From: Conidiobolus incongruus B7586
Taxonomy: Eukaryota; Entomophthoromycota; Entomophthoromycetes; Entomophthorales; Conidiobolaceae
DNA: 14,606 bases
Assembly: GCA_000697335.1 (NCBI GenBank)
Contig: JNEM01007396.1
Coordinates: forward strand, 1 to 14,606
Reading direction: 5' to 3'
In this document: one piece after another, positions 8,755 through 14,606 of the stretch
How positions within the stretch are numbered: position 1 is the first letter of the stretch
Layout: each line of letters starts with the position of its first letter
The notes under the pieces: model-generated
What the model was told of the DNA's origin: nothing
Seen by the model: only the letters and a program-made list of their open reading frames with translations
Database searches by the model: none
Translations under genes and position numbers: made by a program

Positions 8755-10801
8755 TCATTGCTCGTCTTGGGGGATGGACGGGAGTGGTTTTGAGGTGTCA
8801 GTGTCTTCGAAATTCACTAATCCATCCGTAATCTCCTCGGTCTTGGGTGCTGCTTCCGGCGCTGGTGCTGGTTCAGATGCGGCGGAGCTTACGTCATCTT
8901 CGGTGAGTGGCTTGGGCTGACGAATCCTCCTGGTGCGAGGCTTGTCACTCTTGTGCTTTTCTGGGGGTGGGGGAGGCGCCAGCATATTCCGCAAGTTGAT
9001 CTCATCTTGCTCGCGGCGACGCCTGTCGACCTCCTCGGTACCACCTGTCTTTTTTAGCCTGCGACTACCAACGAACTCGGTCAACTCTTCTTCAAATTCG
9101 TTGGGCGTATTTTCCAACTCCCATTTGCGTGCACGTTCATTTTCCTCTGCTGCTTGAAGACGGCGCTCGTGGTCGATATCGATACAGTGGATTTCATGGA
9201 ATACTGATTCGAGAGAGAAGTGGTCTTGGGGTGCAGCTTTATTGAAGCGCATCTTGAAGGAACCCTGCCTTGTCAACTCAGTAAGCTGCTGAAGTTGTGT
9301 AAAAAGTTCTGAAAAGCTCTTATGGTCCTCACAGAGGTCTTGAATAAAAGCATCATATTCCTTTAGGATCATTTGCTCCTTAACAATATTTTGAAGCTCT
9401 TCTTCCCAAGTCTTTTTCCAAGTGGGCTTAACAGTAGCAATGAATTCTTGTTCAATTAGAAGCTCGGATCTGAGAGCTTCAAGTTCCTTAGCAGCATGAT
9501 TCATACGCTGGATACTTGGTTTACATTTACGTTTGACAAGATCCAGACGGAAGTTTTCAAGATCGTTTTGAAGTTCTTCCATGCGGTCGTTAAGTGTTAC
9601 TTCTGATTGCTCCATTCGAGTCTTTCCAGCTAATATCAGCTTACGCACTGAGTTGGGCTCTTCAGCGAGTTGTTTATTCAAATTTGAGGTCATTAGAGTG
9701 AGATTTTCAATAATATCTTGAGCTTCCTTCTTGAAATCGTTGTGAGTTTGTCTCAAAGTTGTGAGCTCTCTCTTCAAACACTTAATCTCTTCGGCCATCG
9801 CTTCAGCTTCTTTTGAGTTGATGGCTTGATTAGAGATAACTTCATTTGACAAATTCGATGACTTCGACTCCTGACTCGAATTCTTTTTGAAAGCTTCTAC
9901 AACTCTTGTAGTCAAACTATTTCTCTTTTGATTAATTACATCTAATTGATTCTTCTCCTTCATTAATTTTCTTAAATCGTGAATTTCCATAGTAAGTATT
10001 GAGAAACCAGAATCTAACTTGGAATAAATTTGATTATTTGTATCTATAAGTAATTAGAACATCAATTAAAAGAATATTGGGAAATAATGTTAAAATCAAT
10101 ATTTACGTTCTAATTGTAACTTGAGTATTGACCCCTCAATAACTTCACTAAAATCTTCTAGCTCATAAAATACATTGAGTACTGGGTCCTTAATATAGAT
10201 TTCGGGTAGTTGAGGAATATTGGCAAGATGGGGGAAAGTCTGACAAAATAGTTGTGTTAAAGCACTTTTACTGCACTCACCCTTGTAAGACACCTTTCTA
10301 CACTCCGTTTCGGTCGATAGAAATAGACGCTTGAAGTTGACTAACACACCTAAAATTGTTCGTTCAATTTTATCATCTATGAAAATAAAAAAATAATCAA
10401 TTACCATTGGATTTAAAACTTCCATCTGAATGATTGGAATACATGCTTTCGGGCTCCTCCGACAATGTTTTAAATTGTAAAGTTTCACCACTTTGAGGCA
10501 CTGGGTCGCTGACTGTAGTTTTCAAATCTTGAGAATTAAACAATTGACTCTGACGCACTGCTTTCTTATCCGTGGCTAAACCCATTTTGAGACGGGTAGT
10601 ACTGGCTCGCCTCAATGAGAATCTTGGACTCATAGGGTCATTAGGATTCAAAACGCCAGTCTCGGAGAATGCATTACTCCCACCTGATGAAGTCCTAGTC
10701 AGTGGAGGTCTATTGAAAGCCTTGGTCAAATCCATCTCCGTTGAAGTTTTTAAATGTGAGAGATCTTGATAATCTATAGGTTGACTATTTATATTTTCCA
10801 T
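8755..10801 (-). CDS. BUD6: Bud6/Aip3 actin- and formin-interacting polarity protein
   Basis: Bud6 binds G-actin and formins and promotes actin-cable nucleation at sites of polarised growth. I read three exons: 10801-10405, 10349-10107 and 10043-8755. Introns are 10404-10350 (55 nt) and 10106-10044 (63 nt), giving 642 residues. An alternative first-intron acceptor gives exon 2 from 10376 and 651 residues. Residues 1-132 are Ser/Thr-rich and probably disordered. Exon 2 carries the conserved block ending LPEIYIKDP...YELEDF. Exon 3 opens with IYSKLDSGFSILTMEIHDLR, then long coiled coils. The family core follows: VKPTWKKTWEEELQ, DIDHERR, and FVGSRRLKKTGGTEEVDRRR about 85-100 residues before the C-terminus. 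A five-proline run and an acidic tail end the protein. The N-terminal domain of larger Bud6 proteins (yeast 788 residues) is not visible. Exon joins keep the frame and restore conserved residues. Confidence 0.9.
10350..10404 (-). other. BUD6 intron 1 (acceptor ambiguous: 55 or 28 nt)
   Basis: The donor GTAATT at 10404 is clear. Two acceptors stay in frame: TTTTAG ending at 10350 (55 nt) and CATAG ending at 10377 (28 nt). They differ by 27 nt, or nine residues. I prefer 55 nt because the other introns here are 49-95 nt. In the 28-nt form the only branch-like ATTGAT lies just a few bases from the donor. Confidence 0.55.
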
Positions 10802-10850
10802 GTTTTCAATTTTTTATTAATATTATTTATAAATATATACGTATATATCT

Positions 10851-10876
<26 letters not shown>
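10851..10876. repeat. (TA)13 microsatellite upstream of BUD6
   Basis: Thirteen uninterrupted TA units begin about 50 bases 5' of the BUD6 start. Beside them at 10833-10848 lies the 16-base perfect palindrome ATATATACGTATATAT. These may be part of the BUD6 promoter or simple slippage products. Confidence 0.85.
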
Positions 10877-10881
<5 letters not shown>

Positions 10882-11080
10882 TTAAAAATTATTATTGAAT
10901 ATTAATAAGGATAAAAATGAATTATTGAAACGTGGGAGAAATTTAATGAATTTAAAGTTAATGAATTGTTAAATTTAATTATGGTTAAAAATTCGTAATT
11001 TGACTGTTAAATTCATTTTCTAAGGTTCATTTTAGTGATTTTTATGAATGAATTTTATTAAATTGAATAGTGTTGTTTAT

Positions 11081-11674
11081 TTAATTTGTATCATTAGTTA
11101 TTCTCTTTGATGGTAATATTAAAAGTTCTTCGTAATTAATATGAGATTTTGCAGGAATACTTGGAGGAACAGATAAAGGAAAACATTGTTTGTCAAAGAT
11201 CTGAGTTTTCGATGAATTATTCTGAATAGGCGGTATAGGTAGGGACTGTGTATTAATAGGGACATGTGGAGAGTCAGAATTTCTAGAATTTTTGACGTTT
11301 TTGGCCTTTCTGTTGTATTTTTTAACCCACCTGCCATTTTTCAATATATAACCAAGTAGTTGAAGATGCCTTCCAACACTTGATCTAGTGGAGCCAAGTA
11401 ACTTGGCAATTTCAATTTGCGATAGATCATTTTTTTTATCTAGTAAATCTATAAGAGCTTGACCATCAAATTCAACAGCTCTTCCAACACGCGGTTTATC
11501 TTTAATCTTAAAATCACCACTCTCAAATTGTTTAAAAAATCTGGAACAAGTAGCTTGACTCACACTTTTTGTACCATAAGTTTCTTGAATTCTTTGAAAG
11601 GCGCCTTCCACCTGAGCTCCTCTACGATATTCATATAAAATGACATGTCTTATATGCTCTTTTGTAACATCCAT
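11081..11674 (-). CDS. Mariner-transposase-derived HTH protein lacking the catalytic domain
   Basis: The intact 197-codon frame opens with the mariner/Mos1 DNA-binding half. A first helix-turn-helix (HTH_48 type) spans residues about 5-55 and contains CSRFFKQFESGDF. The linker KDKPRVGRAVEFD (58-70) matches the family DKPRSGRP...FD pattern. A second HTH spans about 72-110, followed by GRWV at 114-117, where mariners have WVPHEL. Residues 118-197 are a Ser/Asn/Pro/Lys-rich tail unlike a transposase, and no DD34D motifs follow. In full transposases these HTHs bind the terminal inverted repeats. No TIRs or TA duplications were found around this copy. An A6 run lies just after WV (11318-11323 on the plus strand, as T6). 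The next frame there reads TERPKTSK..., faintly like the mariner TER linker, so the tail may result from a slip. It may be a domesticated DNA-binding protein or a decayed transposon stump. It lies 279 bases upstream of BUD6, same strand. Confidence 0.75.
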   Translation of the reverse strand: MDVTKEHIRHVILYEYRRGAQVEGAFQRIQETYGTKSVSQATCSRFFKQFESGDFKIKDKPRVGRAVEFDGQALIDLLDKKNDLSQIEIAKLLGSTRSSVGRHLQLLGYILKNGRWVKKYNRKAKNVKNSRNSDSPHVPINTQSLPIPPIQNNSSKTQIFDKQCFPLSVPPSIPAKSHINYEELLILPSKRITNDTN

Positions 11675-12357
11675 TATTTCTTTAATATGTTAGTTAAATT
11701 ATTTTTAAATTTGCAAATTATCATTAAGTCAATTAATTTGAATAAGAATTATGATATTTATGGGAGCTCATTATATTTTAGCCTTATTGGATATATAAAG
11801 ACTTAAAACTAATGTTTTATAGCTTTTAATTGGCTGTATTCTTTAAACAATCTGAAATTCAATATAGGCTGATTTCAGATAGATTTTTCAACAAGTCTCA
11901 TTCAATTAAATTTATCAGAATTGAAATTTTTTGTATATTTATTTGATGAATTAAATTATAGGTTTAAAAGATTTCAACAAGGCATTTTTATCCAATCTAT
12001 ACAAAATATTTCAATTAACTAATATTAGATAATATTTATCTATATCAATTATAATTTTTGAACTGAAGACATCAATAAGTTGACCAATCAAACTGAAAAC
12101 AAAGTCCCTAATCCCATAATTGAGGGTTTCAACATATGATTTACCCATTGATAGCTGATTAAATATCAAATCAAATATTTGATCATTAAGAGATATTAAC
12201 TCTTAAATTAATAAAAAAATATAAATAGTACAAAGCATTAATCATCAAAAAAATATTATAATCAAATTTCAATATTTAAATAATATTCAAAATTCAATTC
12301 ACAAAGCGTTTATTTAACATCAACAGACATTTATTATCAAATCAATTAAAGTTCAAA
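11675..12357. promoter_or_regulatory. Divergent intergenic promoter region (HTH gene / MET22)
   Basis: This spacer separates two divergent genes and contains no further gene. Facing MET22/HAL2 there is a CCAAT box (TGACCAATCA, 12081-12090) about 270 bases upstream. A TATA-like TATAAATA lies at 12220-12227, about 130 bases upstream. In DNA this AT-rich the TATA match is weak evidence. I see no CACGTG (Cbf1) or TGACTCA element in it. Confidence 0.35.
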
Positions 12358-13613
12358 ATGTCAGGTAAATTAAATTTTGGGAATATTTGATGACTGTTTG
12401 TATTGACAAGCTTAAATAAGATTACTCAAAAGAAAGACAAGTTGCCATTGATGCAGTATTAAAGGCTTCTAAACTTTGTGACCAGGTGTTTCGTACATTG
12501 GTTCAAGCTAATGATGCTATCACTAAAAAGGATAAGAGTCCAGTCACACGTAAGTATAATGTTCTCAGCTTATAGTGTTATTGGCCTTTTATACCATTTT
12601 AAAATATTATATCAAAAGTTTAACTTATATTTATTTATATATAGTTGCTGATTTTGGTGCCCAAGCCATCGTTAATTGGATAATAAAAAATAATTTCCCC
12701 GAAGATTCTATTGTTGGTGAAGAGGAATCATCATTCCTTAGGAGTGAAGAGGGTCAAAGCTTGAGTGAAAGAATTGTTCAACTTGTCAACGAAGTTGCTG
12801 ATCAGCCAGTCACGAGGGAACAAGTAATCTTTTTTGTTGAATTTTAATATCAATATTAATCCAATATTTTAGATTTTGGATGCAATTGATTTGGGTAACT
12901 ATGAAGGTGGCTCTACCGGCAGATTCTGGACATTGGACCCTGTTGACGGTACTAAGGGATTCTTGAGAGGTGGCCAATATGCTGTCTGTCTTGCTCTCAT
13001 TGTTGACGGAGAAGTGCAACTCGGCGTCATGGGAGGTCCCAATCTGCCTGTTGACTTTTCCGATTCAGCTTCTGCCAAAGGCACATTATTTATTGCCCAA
13101 AAGGGACAAGGAGCCTATCAAGTAACCTCACCATATCACACCTAAACTCACATTGATCCCAATTTTATTTAGCGTTCATTCCAAGATCCTTCAGAAAAGC
13201 CCATCCAAATGCGACTCATCTCCGATCTCACCCAGGCCAAATTCTGCGAAAGTGTTGAAGCTGGCCATTCTTCTCACGACGACTCACAAAAGATTGCTCA
13301 AGAACTCGGTCTCAAGGCCGAATCCGTCAAGATGGATAGTCAGTGCAAATATGCTTCAATTTCCAGAGGTGATGGCGATATCTATCTCCGCCTCCCAGTA
13401 TCTGCCTCATATGAAGAGAAGATTTGGGATCATGCTTCAGGCGTCCTCCTAGTCGGCGAAGCTGGTGGCAAGGTTACAGACGTCTATGGCAAGAAGATTG
13501 ACTTCTCCCAAGGCCGTACTCTCAAGTTAAATAAGGGTATTGTTGCATCCCATGCCTCTCACCACGCCACCGTCCTCCAAGCCGTTCAAAAAGTGTTGAA
13601 TATCCAAAATTAA
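12358..13613 (+). CDS. MET22: 3'(2'),5'-bisphosphate nucleotidase (Met22/Hal2)
   Basis: The enzyme hydrolyses 3'-phosphoadenosine 5'-phosphate to AMP plus phosphate, clearing the by-product of PAPS use in sulfate assimilation. The family is Mg-dependent and inhibited by Li and Na. Exons are 12358-12364, 12421-12549, 12645-12823, 12873-13121 and 13173-13613. Introns are 56, 95, 49 and 51 nt, all GT...AG, and the product has 334 residues (yeast 357). SPVTLADFGAQA sits at 42-53, restored across intron 2. GEEES at 70-74 and DPVDGTKGF at 127-135 hold the metal-binding Glu/Asp residues. DSQCKYASISRGDGDIYLRL lies at 243-261. IWDHASG at 272-278 carries the last metal Asp. Substrate and metal motifs are complete. 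The first exon encodes only ATG TCA G. It is chosen because exon 2 has an upstream in-frame stop and no ATG, while the join restores the frame. Confidence 0.95.
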
Positions 13614-14296
13614 TCCTCTTAAAGCAGCATATTTTCTCACACTTATATATAACAGTTTTGGTCTAATTTTAAATATTTTTTATTAGAGCAATTTACTGTT
13701 TTTAATAAACCAATCTTTTAATATTCTATTCTTTTTTAACTTTTGGAAATCATATCATTCGAATCTTGGTAATTTTCTTTAATGATTATTTTATTTGATA
13801 AAATAAGTTTATTTTTATCATTATGAATGACCACATATTTAATTGTCAATTATTATATATTTTTCTACTAAATACCATATTTGTGAAATTCAAATCGACT
13901 ATGTAATTTTCATTTAATTGATTTATTGAATTTTGATGAATAAACCTATTTATTCAATCTAGAATTTTTATTGTTTTATTCAACAATCCAAAAATCATTG
14001 ATTATTATATTTTATGATGCTTAACATATGCTGGTTGATAGTTCCAAGCTATCTCAATATAATTGATTCAGAGAGTTTATTATATTTACAGTTTGTATTA
14101 TATTTGATGTTGTAATTTCAGTTTTCTTGAAATTTGTTATAGTTGATTAAGTTAAAATTAAATAAAATTTTGTCATAGCTGTGATTATAGCTTGAATTTG
14201 AAATAATGGGAATTTTTTAATTTTTAATTTTTAAAACTTATCATTAGTTTTAAATAAACAAAATTATACAAAATAAATAGGAAATTATACAATTTT

Positions 14297-14300
<4 letters not shown>
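13614..14300. other. AT-rich 3' flank of MET22, no gene seen
   Basis: There is no coding potential. The only feature I can name is the AATAAA listed separately. Confidence 0.45.
13704..13709 (+). promoter_or_regulatory. Candidate poly(A) signal of MET22
   Basis: AATAAA lies 91 bases after the stop codon, in a T-rich context. This is a plausible position for the cleavage signal, but the hexamer is common in AT-rich DNA. Confidence 0.35.

Positions 14301-14329
<29 letters not shown>
14301..14329. repeat. (TA)14 microsatellite
   Basis: Fourteen uninterrupted TA units followed by T lie in gene-free DNA. Confidence 0.9.
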
Positions 14330-14333
<4 letters not shown>

Positions 14334-14562
14334 AGATTTTCAGTGTGATCAGAGTTTATAATTTAAAACAGTAAAATAAAGATAAATCTATGTTTTTATT
14401 TCTATTCTTAATCCAACAATAGTCCCTTATATCTTTTTTCAAGTACCCTTATTTCCTTTGTTAAATCTCCTCAATAAAAGTGTCATCAAGTTATGACAAA
14501 TAATACTTAGTAATTGTGGGATAAGTTGAAATTGTTTGATTAGATGGTAATAATATAAGTGG

Positions 14563-14574
14563 TTGGTAATATTA

Positions 14575-14578
<4 letters not shown>
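14563..14578. repeat. 16-base perfect palindrome TTGGTAATATTACCAA
   Basis: The sequence equals its own reverse complement and abuts the terminal (AT)n tract. Its TTGGTA/TACCAA arms resemble those of the hairpin at 4586-4609. Confidence 0.6.

Positions 14579-14606
<28 letters not shown>
14578..14606. repeat. (AT)n microsatellite at the window end
   Basis: The alternating tract runs to the last base, so its real length is unknown. An assembly break or a coordinate cut in the repeat would look the same. Confidence 0.85.

Noticed and set aside
8933-9157. Plus-strand Ser/Gly-rich frame
   Set aside because: It is antisense to the conserved C-terminal core of BUD6, and its codons simply mirror that gene.
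12575-12847. Plus-strand frame with its own ATG covering MET22 exon 3
   Set aside because: It starts inside intron 2 and ends inside intron 3. The spliced model restores family residues (SPVTLADFGAQA and the join to ILDAID).
13153-13452. Alternative plus-strand frame of 99 codons over MET22 exon 5
   Set aside because: The other frame encodes the conserved IWDHASG and DSQCKYA motifs of the nucleotidase; this one is a shadow.
14567-14575. TAATATTAC, identical to the origin nonanucleotide of geminiviruses and related circular DNA viruses
   Set aside because: It is part of a simple palindrome in very AT-rich DNA, not in the loop of a GC-rich stem, and no Rep-like gene is nearby. Chance is sufficient.
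1-14606. CRISPR array, prokaryotic operon, riboswitch or toxin-antitoxin system
   Set aside because: There are no regularly spaced direct repeats. Genes are spliced, widely spaced and eukaryotic in type, so no such system is supported.

Overview
The window looks like nuclear DNA of an AT-rich fungus. Three conserved genes have fungal-type products: a HOM6-type homoserine dehydrogenase, a polarisome protein of the Bud6/Aip3 family, and a Met22/Hal2-type 3'(2'),5'-bisphosphate nucleotidase. Introns are short (about 49 to 95 nt, GT...AG), the tRNAs are eukaryotic in form, and spacers are roughly 80 to 90% A+T. A lineage cannot be fixed from this sequence. An early-diverging (non-Dikarya) fungus is my inference, from the extreme spacer AT content and the divergent BUD6.

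Layout. 1-2921: gene-free AT-rich DNA, with a different dinucleotide texture before and after about 1.7 kb; its last 200 bases hold a Gcn4/AP-1-type site. 2922-3992 (+): intronless HOM6. 4416-4489 (-): tRNA-Val(AAC), followed at 4539-4797 by a hairpin-rich patch. About 5281-6900 (-): an island of higher GC that looks like a heavily decayed, unidentified coding sequence. 8066-8136 (-): tRNA-His(GTG). 8755-10801 (-): BUD6 in three exons. 11081-11674 (-): a small protein that is essentially the DNA-binding half of a mariner transposase. 12358-13613 (+): MET22/HAL2 in five exons, the first carrying only 7 coding bases. 13614-14606: AT-rich sequence with two (TA)n microsatellites; the window ends inside the second.

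How the genes relate. There is no operon-like system. HOM6 and MET22/HAL2 both belong to aspartate-family and sulfur amino acid metabolism: HOM6 makes homoserine for Thr/Met, and Hal2 removes the 3'-phosphoadenosine-5'-phosphate formed during sulfate assimilation. They lie 8 kb apart and proximity need not mean co-regulation. BUD6 concerns actin and formin control and is unrelated. The most unusual items are the catalysis-free mariner HTH gene, the decayed island, the compositional boundary at the left end, and the shared rise of GC toward the 3' ends of all three conserved genes.
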